NCBI GenBank assembly: GCA_039621445.1
Contig: CP154957.1
Location: 36,420,696-36,484,695, forward strand
DNA from: Euglena gracilis
Lineage: Eukaryota > Euglenida > Euglenophyceae > Euglenales
Length of the DNA stretch: 64,000 nt
Direction of reading: 5' to 3'
Under the pieces are notes generated by a model, which had not been told where the DNA came from, made no database searches, and was given only the letters and a program-made list of their open reading frames with translations. Positions 42,406 through 53,614 of this stretch are shown here, in pieces; position 1 is the first letter of the stretch; each line of letters opens with the position of its first letter. Made by a program: the position numbers and the translations under genes.

Positions 42406-45400
42406 CGGCAAGAAGATGCTGGGCTACAGGAAGGGAAAGCAGATCGCTCATTTCTAGTCAATCTTTGAAAGCCTTTAAAGAGAGCAGGGCCGTCACGTTG
42501 CACCTTATCTTGCACAAAACGGCAGCCAGTTGCCTTTCTGACATGAAATATTATTTGACAATTTTCCCAGCCCCTTCTTTATTGTCTTTACTTTTATGGG
42601 GGGGAACTTGTGAACACCCTGGCTTGGTTCGAAAATTTTGAGGATCCCTCGGCCTCGGCTGTTTTTTGAGGTGCCCGCCCGCCTTCGAAGTCAAAATAGT
42701 CAAACTTTTCCTCTTTGCTCTTTATAAAAAATTTTATCAAAATCTGGTTCTTTCATGCAAAAACAATTGAACCAGTTTGTAGTGTTGCACCCTATGCATT
42801 GGGTGAGATAAGAACCCTGTGTGTGAGATTTGGTTTGAAATTGCTTGGTGAGTGAGGACTTTCTTAGGCTAATTAGGGGAAATGGCAAATCCTACCGTGT
42901 CAAATCCTACGGTCGGCCGGTCTTGAAAATTTCAAAGAACCGGCCCTGCAAGGTCAAAAATTGAGTTCAGGCCTTCAAGCCGAACCATAATAATCTTTTC
43001 CCTAGGTTAAATTCGAATGAAAACCAAAAAATGGAATTTCAGTGGTTTGCAGCACCACTAAGGCGAATTTTGGCCCATTTTTGGGTAGGACCCCTTTACA
43101 CTCCCTCACTTAGAAAAATCTCCGGGAGGTTTTAAAAAAACAAAAGTAAAATGGAAGGGTTCCGAACGAAAAAAACAAAACAATTTGGTTTGCTAAAAAA
43201 ATAGTAGGTATGCGGTTGGTTAGAACAACGATGACAGTGGGGGGGGGGGGGCAGTCCAAAAGGCCACGCCTTGGCCCATGCGAGTAACGGTGGGGGTGGG
43301 GGGGGCAGCCCAACGGGCCACACCGCACCCCGTGGGGGATGGTGCAACGGTGCAACGTAAAAGTGTGGCGCACGGTGCGGAGCAGCTGTGAGGCACACGG
43401 TGCGGAGCAAGGGTCAGCCGCCGCTTGCCACCTCACACGGTGCAGCTCCTCGGTCCTTCGCCGCCACGTTCACATCACGTAAGGTATGTGTGCTTTTCGT
43501 CCAATATTATGCTATGGGGACATGACGACTTGCGAGCACCCAAGGCAGGTCGGGTTGCAAGTTCAAAAGTTGTACGCCGAGCCACAATGAGGCCTAGGCA
43601 TGGTTTCGTGGTACCACCTCTTGCGAACTTTTTTTTAAACCAACCGCCATTCAAGAAATCTGGTTGTTATGCTTCAGGGGGTTTGATAAGCTAACTTTTC
43701 ATCAGGGATGTTGCTTAATATTTTTCTCTTAAGGAGCAAACTCCGTTTATTTTGGTTGGTCCCTTTTTTGTTGGGTTTTTTTTGCTTAATACCTCTTTAA
43801 GGAGCAAATTACCCTCTTTTTTTTTTTGAAACGCTGCAGCTTTTTTGTTGGAGGATTATTGAATTCCGTGCTCTGTTGCATGTCGCGACCAAACACCAAA
43901 AATCAGAAACAACGAAAACAACCCCGCATACCACGGGATGGGTTCCCCTTAATGAAAATTCATCACTTCTCCCACAACCGTAACGGGAACGTGACTTTCG
44001 GCCGTTTTTGTGGGGGGAGGGGTCACTTCAACCCGCCATCTCTCAAACCTTAGCACAATATTTCCACCTCTTTTAGAGAAAAAATGCGCTTGGCAAATTT
44101 GTCCGCCTTTTGCTTTTCAAAACCCGAATCCAAATCTGTGAAATTCACGCCTCCTTGCCATTCCAAAAAATTTTCCTCCGAACCCAAAATTCGTTGGGGT
44201 GTACCTACGGGAGCCTCACCGACAAAATCGTTGACCGTGTCCCATGCCAGGGCAAGTTACATTCCAAAAATTCTCTGAAAATCCTGCACACGGTCCTTCC
44301 AAACCAATTACGGGGTGGTTGGGTTCCACCTCCTCTCCGCGAATAACACTTTTAAATGTCTGAAAATTATGTCGGTACAACACGTCGACTTTTCGTTGGA
44401 ACGTCCCCCACTCACTCGCCTCCAAATGTGTGGGCTCATCCTCATTCCAACTTTATTCCTTTCTCCCAAAACAACAAAACCCGTGAAAATGAATAGATTC
44501 CACCTCCCACACTTGCCCAATGAAAACTTTGGGTTTTGTGCCTTGGTTAAAATCGGCAGACTCAAAATTTTCATTGGTCGACCGTTCAACCCATTTTTTC
44601 TTCTCTTTCCCCAAACGGGCAGAAGAAAATTGAAATAATTCACTATTTTTTTAACTTAAGAAAATCAGGGGGTGCAAAATGCGTGTCGACCCTCCCCTTT
44701 TCCTTTTCCACCAAACCTGGACGTGGTTGAGGTTGAGGACCCTTTCCAAAAGCTGGAAGTACAACACAAATTCCCTTTCGCCTTGGCTCGTTAGTGAGGG
44801 GGTACCCTGATGGACCAATACCAAACCCTCCTCCTTTGGATTACGCCCTTCCTCTTTCCTGTCAACCTGGAAAATGACCAAATCTTGGACACGCTATTTT
44901 TTATGTGACGTCCTACCAATAATGTTTCCACCAGAACGGTGAAAATCTCTTTCGGACCCGGGGATGGTGTACTTGCACCAAAAGCCCGACCACAAACAGT
45001 TTTACAAACCCTCCACCATTCACCAAATACGAGAGGGAATTTTGTAGTCAAAAGGACCACATTAACAAAAATCAACGTTCATAAACATTAGCCCTTTCAA
45101 ACATACGGTCCTTCATAAGGAGGTTTCGGAGAATTTAATGATAATTCTGGGGAGTTGTAAAAATTGGACGTCGGAAAGTGTCATTTTTTGTCCGAGAATC
45201 GGCATACCCCAAATTTCCTTCACACGTGGTGGGGTCTTGACCATATTTCGTAAAAAGCACGGATGCAAAAGTCAAGTACTCCCCCCTCCTGTTTTTGTTC
45301 CGGTAAAAATTTCCAAGCCTTTGTTTCTATTGACCATGAAAATCGTTGGACTTTGTCCACAAAAGTGTTTGACTGCGGCACAAAAATTTTCTGAAACAAA

Positions 45401-47899
45401 TTTTGCGCTGGGGGCACTTGAACAAAAGTTCTGCCCCGGAAACGTTGGCCACCACTTTTTATTTGGGTAGTTTCCCAACATTTGTCATTAAAATTGGTCG
45501 TCCCGCCCCCCTTGCCTCGTCCTTCCACCCCGATGGGCATGGGGCTCAAAACTGGGCTGTGGGGGGAGCTTGATTTGGATCAACAATTTTTGTCCAACAG
45601 TTAGAGGCATTCTTCCCAACCTCACCACAACACTTACACAGTGCTCTGAGAACACAGGTTGTGTGGTTGGGGTTTGGGAGCGATGCTTCTTTCTTGACCA
45701 TTGAAGAATTTTTGACGATGCCCCCACCTCTTTCTCCGTTTGATGTTTTCTTCTGAAATTCTGAGAAAAATACTCGTTTCGTGTTTTTTTAACGAATTTG
45801 GTCACCCCCAACCAAACGGGGGGTTGACTCGGTTCAGGGGGGGGGGCATCTGGCCCTTTAAATTACATCCCCTCACCGTTTGTTCAAAAAATACCTGTCT
45901 CATTCTCACGATTTGAGCGGGGGGGGAGGAATCAAAATTGCTGGGGGAAAACAGAAATTTTGTCCAATGGAAAGAAACCACCCATCCAGTGAAAGAAGCA
46001 AATATTTGTCCCTTGCCAATTCCTTTATGATTACTTTTTCGTTCTGGCTTTCATTCCTCCCTTTTTGTGAAAACATCTGGGTAAATTCCCGTCTGAGCAC
46101 ATGAGATTTGATAAAACTCTGAATCGTCAAAAAATGTGTCTCAAAATGTTTCCAATCTTCCCCATTATACGTTGTTAAAAACTCTGGACATTTTTGTTGT
46201 GAATTCCTGCCAACGAAAAGAAAATTCAGGCCTGTGACCAGAAAATCTGTTGCTTTTTGCCTCATTTTCCACCATTTCCCTAAACGGGGTACCGACAAAA
46301 ATTGAAATATGATAACCACAAACGGTGCCTTCCACCATCATCCCTACCCCTGCCCCCACCCCTGTGAGCAAATTTCGCACCAGAGCAATCACAGATACAG
46401 ATGTAAATTTTTCATGTGTTTCAACGGGAAATTCCAACACGCTTAGCTGGGGGGCAAACAAACGGGGTATTGTTTGTGAAGCGGTTACTTCCAAACAAAC
46501 GTAAGAAACGTCCACCATTCTGGGGTAACAAAAAATGCAGTGAGGGGGTTAAAAAAATGCATCCTGCTCACCTCTCTCTGTCCCAACCCAGGCCTTCTCG
46601 TTCCTTCAGGTCCCAACCCATAGCTGGGGGGTGGGGCTGTGCTCGTTTCGCTGGTTGCTGCTGGGCCCCCCTGCACCGCCACCACAGCGTTGCAGGGGAG
46701 AGGGCCCCCGGACGCCGCCACCACAGCGGCGCCGTGGTTGGGGGTCTCCCTTCCCAGGGTGTGAAAACAAAATTTGCGGCCAGTGATCTGGGCAGGGGGA
46801 GAAAACTGTCCACGTTGACCCCCTTCTGCAATAAACTGGGATTGTGTCTGTTTGAAAATTATGTGACCCTCCTCCAATTGAGAAGAGCTTCGCTCAGTCC
46901 CAATAACCAAAGTGGAAAATTCTAAAAATCCTTGAATTTTCAGCAAAAATGCCTGAAACGGCGTTTAATTTGAGATTTCCAAACCCAAAACTGGTAATTT
47001 TACGTCAAAAGTTCTTGCCTTTTGTCGCTGTTGTCCAAAGTTAAACTGGGCTGGAACCCCGCTGAATTTTGATGACTTTTGACCGAAGCTGTTTCCATTT
47101 TTGGATCTGGGGGATCTGAAGTTCTTTCCAACTTTGACCAGAGAAATTGAAAACATTCTTTTACAAGCACCCCAAACTGAATCATTTCGTGCACTCTCCT
47201 CCTTGCAAGTTCCTCCCAAGGATCTTTGTTTCCCCCCTCCATCTCCATTTCCGCAGGGGGGGCTGAAATTTGTGTGAGTGGGACAATTCCAGTTTTTCCT
47301 CCACCAGCCAAAAAGGCTGATCCGCGCCCGCTCCCAGCCTGGACGGGCAAAAGGGAAAAAATTCACGTACGGAGGATTCCACCCATCTGCGACAAGATTT
47401 GGCTGAAAAAAAATGTGAAACCTACAGCAAAAATATGTGGCACCATGGAAATTTGTCCCGTTCGGAGGATATCACCCATCTCTGACCGTTTTGGCTGAAA
47501 ATCTGCCACACTCACAGTAAATTTCTGTGACGGAGAAAGGGAAAATTAACTTTTTTTCACTTGAAAACTGAAAGATCCTTGGGTGAGACAACGCCTGGGT
47601 TTTTTTTGTGGGGAAAAATACGTGCCACTTTGTAAATGGGACCCTACCCCACACAATAAATATTGCTGAAAATGAACGCCGTTGGCAAAAAATGTGTGGA
47701 GTCTTGAGGAAATTCCAGAAAATTCTGGGTCCTCATCGTAATTCGTGCTGAAATTGGCCAAGTTGATTGTGAAAAATCTTCTCGGGTCTTAACATTGTGT
47801 GGTAACTCATGAAAATCTGCAGATGGAATGCATTGTGGCACTGAAAATTTCCCACGTGACACTTCTGAATGCCCGGCTTTCTTCGGGTTCTTTAGGAGT
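42406..47899. other. 5.5-kb stretch without an identified gene
   Basis: Positions 43,240-43,440 have G runs and TGCGGAGCA repeats. From about 43.9 to 47.6 kb poly-G runs are rare. The minus strand holds many medium open frames, for example around 44.65-45.07 kb (REFVLYFQLLERVLNLNHVQ) and 45.9-46.5 kb. None matches a family I know. This could be a decayed element or a fast-evolving minus-strand gene. Positions 47,360-47,440 and 47,463-47,530 repeat GGAGGAT.(C/T)CACCCATCT. Confidence 0.35.
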
Positions 47900-48345
47900 C
47901 TCAGGGCTTTTGTTGGTGGTTGAATGCTTGCACACCATTGTCGTGTGTTGTATGTGTCCGCAGCTTCTATATAGGCTTGCAGAGTATCAGCACTCATGTT
48001 CAGACGGTCAGATGTTAAGATATGTCCTATTTTCGAAAAAGTTCTTTCAGCTTGAGCTGCAGATCGTGGGGAGAGCAAATACACAATGGCCACTGGTGTT
48101 AGGGAGAGTTGGACTAAAAAATGCATTTTTATTGCACCTTGTCAAAGAACCAGGGGAAAAAATATAAAGAATCAAAACGTGCAAAGATAAAATAGCAACC
48201 GGTCTTGGAAAGAAACATTCCACATTTTCATAAAAAAAATCTGCAACTTTGACATGGGAATGTTGAATGCTGCAAAAGCTTTGACAACATCTTTACAGAA
48301 CTCTTGTTGTTGCAGCCATTTAGGGAAAAAAAATCCATCTTTCCA
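47900..48345 (-). pseudogene. hAT-family transposase remnant, internally deleted
   Basis: The minus strand first reads QEFCKDVVKAFAAFNIPMSK (about 48,325-48,250), like the N-terminal region of many hAT transposases (L-x-x-A...NIP-x-x-K). It then shifts frame to SLTPVAIVYLLSPRSAAQAE followed by RTFSKIGHILTSDRLNMS (about 48,108-47,990), the hAT C-terminal dimerisation motif (S-x-x-x-ER-x-FS...R-x-x-L). The catalytic core that should lie between, normally several hundred residues, is missing, and frames are broken. A non-functional relic. Confidence 0.68.
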
Positions 48346-48699
48346 GAGACCATCGGCCTTTTTGGGGTTGGTTCTTCCTTTGTCTCACTGGATTCACGCT
48401 TCAATGGGCTTTGGACCTTTGACAAAAAAAAGTGGAAAAAAAAGCAAAATGACAAAATGCAACCTGTATGATGATTCGATTTGGTGTGGAGACATTTGGT
48501 GTTGTTGTACTGGTAACCAAAGCTGCGCGCTCCACCCTTTTCTTCACCAGACAGCTCCGGCACCGCACAAGACCCCAGTGAGGTCCTGATCTTCTTTCCG
48601 GCTGTGTTGTTGTTTTTGGTGTTGGTTGTGGTGTTTATTACTGCTTTTCTTTGCCGGAGTAGGCGGATCATAATCGTCCTTTTGGCACGGAGCTGCAAC

Positions 48700-49760
48700 C
48701 AATTGTTCAAGCTGATCATGCAATTTACACACCTGCAAGACGAGACCGACAAAGAGGCCTTCGAAGCGGCGTGGAGCAGCCTTTTCTTACAAGAATCCCT
48801 TACAACAGCCTTCTTACGGGATGCGGACGCTACCACCGTGATGGCTACGATTGTGTCCGGTCAGAAGTGGACTGGGTCCGGTTGGGATACAACCCGCTGT
48901 GCCCTTGCAGTACGGAAGCTCACTGGAGTGGCTATGGTGGAGTGCAACCGTACTTGGCGGCATACCTTTACAGCTTGGCCCTCACGAAGAACGTCTCGAT
49001 ACCGTCACTTGAGCTGAGCGACAAGGCGTCGGACGTGGCCTTCAAGCTTTACGAGAAGTGGACAACGGCGACGACGACGAAGACGACGGAGATGGATCGC
49101 GACGAGGAGGCAGCGCGCGCGGCAGAGGAAGCCCAGGACTTCCCCTGGCAAACGGCCGAGGAGGCACTGCTGGGGGACCTGGAGAGGATATGGACACAGG
49201 TACAGTCTGGGGAATTATGTATGTAAGTTCGAAGTTTACTGGAACAGATACCAACCTGGAAGACCCTGAAGTCCAAGGCGGAAGAAAATAACCACCGTCA
49301 AGATGGTAAGAGTGGGTATGACCGCACTCTGCGTACAGCAGAAGCTCTTGAACATCTTACGTATCTTGGCAGCGCTGCACTGCACCTTGCAAGGAGCCCC
49401 TGAGGACGTATTCGGTTTGAGCCAACAGCTATTTGCATATGTGGCTGCCTGTGAGTGGGACATTGTCAAGGAGAGGAAGAGGAGGAGCATCCCTCAAACC
49501 ATACAACCAGGAAATGGCCTGTTCACCCCTGACGACATCAAAATGGCCAAAGCTAAAGCTGGCATCAACAAAGAGGGTATCAGCCCCCCCTTCATGGGTG
49601 AGTTCCCCATGTGGCATTTTCCCACCCCTACAGGTGGAAAAGGGTGGAAATTCAAGCAATGGCCAACAGCTTGGCAAGCGAGACCATGGCGGTCTGCCCC
49701 CAAAGGGAAAGGCAAGTGCAAAGGAGGAAAATGGTTTTCCCACCGCCTTGCCAGGAAGTA
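48700..49760 (+). pseudogene. DIRS gag-like region
   Basis: The coding signal moves between frames: SLALTKNVSIPSLELSDKAS at about 48.97-49.03 kb, an acidic stretch (DRDEEAARAAEEAQDF), then LLNILRILAALHCTLQGAPE and VFGLSQQLFAYVAACEWDI from 49,345. The leucine-rich helix and following basic/glycine-rich tail (KGKGKCKGGKW) suit a structural gag protein. No zinc knuckle. Frame changes indicate decay. Confidence 0.5.
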
Positions 49761-49899
49761 TTGCTCCTTCCTTTTCAGATCAGAACCCCTCAAGTTTCAA
49801 AAGAACACTGTGTCCTCCAGAGCTGGGCATTGTGCCACAAATTCAACCAGCCCTGAGGGGCAGAAGCCAAGACATTTGCAGGCTGTGGGAAGCTGCATG

Positions 49900-50960
49900 C
49901 TTGAGATCTGTGGAACAGATCACCGAGGTGCTGCTGCTGACAGATGAGCACTTTCTGGGAGTTCCTCTGTTTCAGAGGCTTCAGGCCCAGTTGCCATGGT
50001 GGCAGAAATTTGCCCCCCCAGGGTGTTGCAACTCATCACACAGGGGGTAACCAACCCTTGGGAGTCACCTCCCTCCCTCAGCACATTTTCCATACCAAAA
50101 TCAGAGGTGGAAAGACAAAAGGAAAAAAGTATTTTACAAGACTATTGCCAGGCAGGAGCCATAAAACCCCTGGGAAGGTACCAAACACATCATCCCTTGG
50201 TTTGTAATCTCCAAAAAAGATCCTCAGGGAGAAAAACATCGTTTATTCAGCACTTTTCCCCACACACTCTCAAACCGGACAACATCAGGCACCTGAAAAA
50301 GGACAATGGGGTGCGAAAGTGGACCTAAAAGACACCTACTTCATTTAATGTTGAACCAAACCCTAAGACCCTGCATGAGGATGACTCTGGAAGAAACATT
50401 CTGGGAAGTCCAGGCAGCTTGTTTGGTTTGAATGAGCTGCCAGAAAAATTCATGAGCTTAATGAAATGCCTGGAAAAGCGTTGGAGGGCCAAAGGCCTTC
50501 TATACCTTGTGTACCTGGACGACATCCTCCTGATAGGGGACAGCCAGAAGCAATTCAGCAACCACCTGGCCATCATGCTGGCAGATTTACTGCAGGGGGG
50601 TTTCAAAATCAACAGCAAAAAAAAAGATCTTTCAGCCTACCCAAAATCTCCCACATTTGGGGTTCCACCTCAACCTGACACAGGGAAAGTTACAGTTGGG
50701 GACAGAAAAGCTGAAACTGGTCCGGAGGGAACTGGGGAAATTGGTCACACACCAGTCCCTCAGTTGCAGAAAGATGGCCTCAATTTTGGGATGCATAAGA
50801 AGCTTCTTGGTGGGGCTTCCCTTCCTCAGGGCATTCACAGACACTTTGGTAGGTTTTGCCAACCTACAAGAAAAATTTGGCTGGGATCATCAAGTTCCAC
50901 TCTCAGAAGAGGTGAAATCTCTACTGAGAAATGTCAGAGAAATTATGCAAACATGGGGGG
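49900..50960 (+). pseudogene. DIRS reverse transcriptase
   Basis: Motifs occur in order but in different frames. FVISKKDPQGEK is at about 50,200 and KVDLKDTYF (motif A) near 50,310. FGLNELPEKFMSLMKCLEKR, a variant of motif B, is at 50,422, and YLDDILLIG (motif C with the catalytic DD) at 50,512. FHLNLTQGKLQLGTEKLKLV and ASILGCIRSFLVGLPFLRAF follow at 50.66-50.83 kb. At least two frameshifts, plus a stop right after motif A, disable it. Confidence 0.8.
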
Positions 50961-51562
50961 GAGACCCTTCCCAAGCCCAGCCACCAGACACCTGGATTCT
51001 GACAGTTCAACTTTTGGTTGGGGAGGCCTAGACCAACAAGCTGGCACCCAATTGCAGGAATTTTGGCGAAAAGATTCTCATTTACATATAAATGTAAAAG
51101 AATTGATCACAGCCATCTCCACCGTCAGGTCTTTGGCCAGAAAAAAGGACGCAGTGTCCCTAACAGTGTACAACAAGGTTCCCTACTACTATCACCTGAA
51201 GGGGGGGGAAGACTGCCCAACATGAACAAACTCATCAGACCTTTTCTAAAGTGGTGTAAGGAAATGGACATCACCCTCCAAGTTCACTGGGCTCCCTCCC
51301 AAAGCATGAAAAGCGATGCCATCAGCAGATGGCACTTCGACCCAGGGGATTACCGTTTAAATCCTTTCATTTTCAAAAAGTCATACACATTTTCCAGCAG
51401 TTCATAAACCCCACTGTGGACATGTTTGCATCACCAGGGAATCACAAACTTCCTCAATTTGTGAGCCGATGGCCACATTTCCAGGCAGTGGCCACAGACA
51501 GTTTGAACTGCCCTCTGGACATGTTCTCAGAAGTTTATGCAAACCCCCCTGGTCAGTGCTGA
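50961..51562 (+). pseudogene. DIRS RNase H and linker
   Basis: DSDSSTFGWGGLD (RNase H first motif) and HLHINVKELITAISTVRSLA occur in one frame. The next frame continues GGRLPNMNKLIRPFLKWCKE, then VHWAPSQSMKSDAISRW, the D-x-x-SR end of the domain. The region closes with VDMFASPGNHKLPQFVSRWP and CPLDMFSEVYANPP, typical of the DIRS linker before the recombinase. One frameshift at about 51.18 kb. Confidence 0.78.
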
Positions 51563-52680
51563 GCCTGTGGCTCCTGAGGTTGAAAGAACACGGACATCTC
51601 AGATGCCTTCTGATTTGCCCCCTGTGGGTTTCAGCTGTGTGGTGGCCCCTGTTAATAAAGCTTCACATTCCACACACACCAGCCCTGAGAATTCTGTCTT
51701 GTCACCACATGTTCGAGAATTGTCACGGGCAGCCCATGAAAAAGCCAAGATGGCACCTGGCCTGCATTTTATTGTCAGGCAGTTGTTACAGAAGCAACAG
51801 ATCCCCCCCTCAGTGGTTGACAAATTCTTTAGGCAGAATCTTTCCTTGGCGAGATATGACTCTGCCTTCAGGCTACTGTTGGGAGTTTTGACCATGTCCC
51901 AGCTGGACCTCAACACCATAAGCCCAGAATTAGTCGCTTCTGGCATCATAAAAATTTTCACCTTCAGTGTGGCCCAGGCCAGGAATGCTTATAGTGCTGT
52001 GGTCCAGCTTCCTGGTTTTCACATGTTAAGGTTTTTACCCCTGTTGGCCCCCTACAAAAGACAATGGAACACATCCACCCCCAGGTATTCTTCTTTTTGG
52101 AATCCTGAATCTTCAGAAGTTGGCAGCAGCACCTCCCCCAGAGTGCCTCAGTGACCTGAGGGACCAAGTCAATTTAAGTTTCAGACTCGTCTGTTTGCAT
52201 CGTTCAGTGGACTTGAGCAGAACCTTCAGGACAGTGTCCCAGGTTGATGGCAAGGTCTTTGTCCTTGTCCAAAGAAAGGGTTGTAGACAGACTCAGTGGG
52301 AGGAAATCCCCCAAATTCCTTGATGTCCCAATATTTGCCCTTGGTTCAACATGAAAAAATATGGCAGTTTGACATCTCACTGTGCCCCCCGGGGGGCATT
52401 TATTAATAAGTCTAAAACCTCCCTTTACCCCCCTGTCTGCAAAAACCATTGGGAGTTTGACAAAACGATTGTTGGATAAACATGGGGTACCCCCCCCAGT
52501 GGGCCCGCCTTTCCACCAGGGGGGCAGGGGTGTACATGTATAAACTGGCAGGTTTGTCCTCAGAGGAAGTGTGCCAGATTGTAAAATGGAAAAATGTGCA
52601 GGCTTTCTCCTCCCATCATTTGCGGTTGGAAGTGGGGAAAAAGGCGGGGGTTGCTGTCCAAAAAATGGTGCACAAAGCCT
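51563..52680 (+). pseudogene. DIRS tyrosine recombinase
   Basis: The N-terminal core-binding part reads SLARYDSAFRLLLGVLTMSQ, then VAQARNAYSAVVQLPGFH. The catalytic part reads LRDQVNLSFRLVCLHRSVDL, with the first catalytic arginine region, then VQRKGCRQTQWEEIP. The C-terminal box is STRGAGVYMYKLAGLSSEEV, then CQIVKWKNVQAFSSHHLRLE. Where DIRS enzymes have FS-x-HYLRL with the nucleophilic tyrosine, this copy has SHHLRL (CAT at 52,617-52,619), so it lacks the nucleophile. It is also frameshifted. Confidence 0.75.
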
Positions 52681-52785
52681 CACTGGGGTCTTTTGCGGAG
52701 CCGGAGCTGTCTCGGACTCCGGTGAGAAATGATCCAGGAGGAAGGGACAGCGAAGGCGGAGCACAAGATAACAGTGAACCCGCCC
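52679..52785. repeat. DIRS internal complementary region
   Basis: The left part is complementary to 48,547-48,584 and the right part to about 52,990-53,064. The junction lies near GCTGTCTCGGACTCCGG. It serves as template for closing the circular replication intermediate in DIRS elements. Confidence 0.8.
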
Positions 52786-53066
52786 CCCCCCCCGGCCCGA
52801 AAAAGAACAAGGAAATCGGTCAGGGTCCCCCCCCCAAGAAATTTCAATTCACCCACAGACAGGCCAGCAACCCGCCGCCGCCAGCCACCGACAGGTGCGA
52901 CAATATCTCCGAGTCCGCCTACTCCGACATCTCATTGCAGTAAGAAACACCACAGCCAACACCAAAAACAACAACAGCAGCCGGAAAGAAGAGCAGGACC
53001 TCGCTGTTGTCTTGTGCTCCACCTTCGCTGTCCCGCCCTCCTGGATCATTCTTCACCGGAGTCCGA

Positions 53067-53477
53067 TTTGAGCATGACTGCTCTCGACCCCTCTCTTTTC
53101 ACACCCCTTGAATATCCAACACAATGCCTTGATTGTATTCATTGAAGCAGCCAGAGACTTTGCACACAAATTGTAATAAACCTTTCCTCGGGGAGGAATT
53201 TGAGACACTGTTGGACAGAGGTGCACACCTGGAATACTGTGTCCATGTGGATCGCTCTCAGCAATATCTGTCCAGCCTTCAGAATGGCAACCCACAACAC
53301 TTCGACGTGATGCATGAGTGCTCATGAGACGACAAAGAGTCTTGGAAGAAAGCCAGACAGAGAGAGAGAGAGAGGAAATTGCACGTTTCCAATCAAATAA
53401 AACCATCCCACTCACTTGGGAACACTGGAACACTGGAATTCCTTTTACCCTTTGGTGGCTTTGCAAAAAAAAATTCC
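53067..53477. other. No gene recognised
   Basis: Spacer between the DIRS element and a minisatellite. A GAGAGAGAGAGAG tract lies at 53,358-53,372. Long open frames on both strands carry no recognised motif. Confidence 0.35.
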
Positions 53478-53614
53478 GGTGTTGTCGGGATTTGTCGGGA
53501 TTTGTCGGGATTTGTCGGGATTTGTGGGAACCCCACCTCCAGAAGGCCAAAAAAGTGTTGTCGGGTTTTGTCGGGATTTGTCGGGATTTGTCGGGATTTG
53601 TCGAGATTTGTCGC
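53478..53614. repeat. 10-bp minisatellite TCGGGATTTG
   Basis: Two blocks of TGTCGGGATT repeats (53,478-53,526 and 53,559-53,612), separated by about 35 bp. Confidence 0.9.

Larger units (their letters stand above)
48541..53066 (+). mobile_element. Degraded DIRS-like tyrosine-recombinase retrotransposon
   Basis: The left terminus (about 48,547-48,665) and right terminus (about 52,916-53,064) are inverted copies sharing AAGACCTCACT/AGCGAGGTCCTG, TCTTCTTTCCGGCTG and TTGTTTTTGGTGTTGG-type phrases. An internal complementary region at 52,679-52,785 joins a complement of the left end (CTGGGGTCTT.TGCGGAGCC) to a complement of the right end (GATCCAGGAGG...GGGACAGCGAAGG). That is the DIRS replication signature. 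Coding order on the plus strand is gag-like, reverse transcriptase, RNase H, tyrosine recombinase. Several frameshifts make it non-autonomous. About 4.5 kb, normal for the group. Confidence 0.88.
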
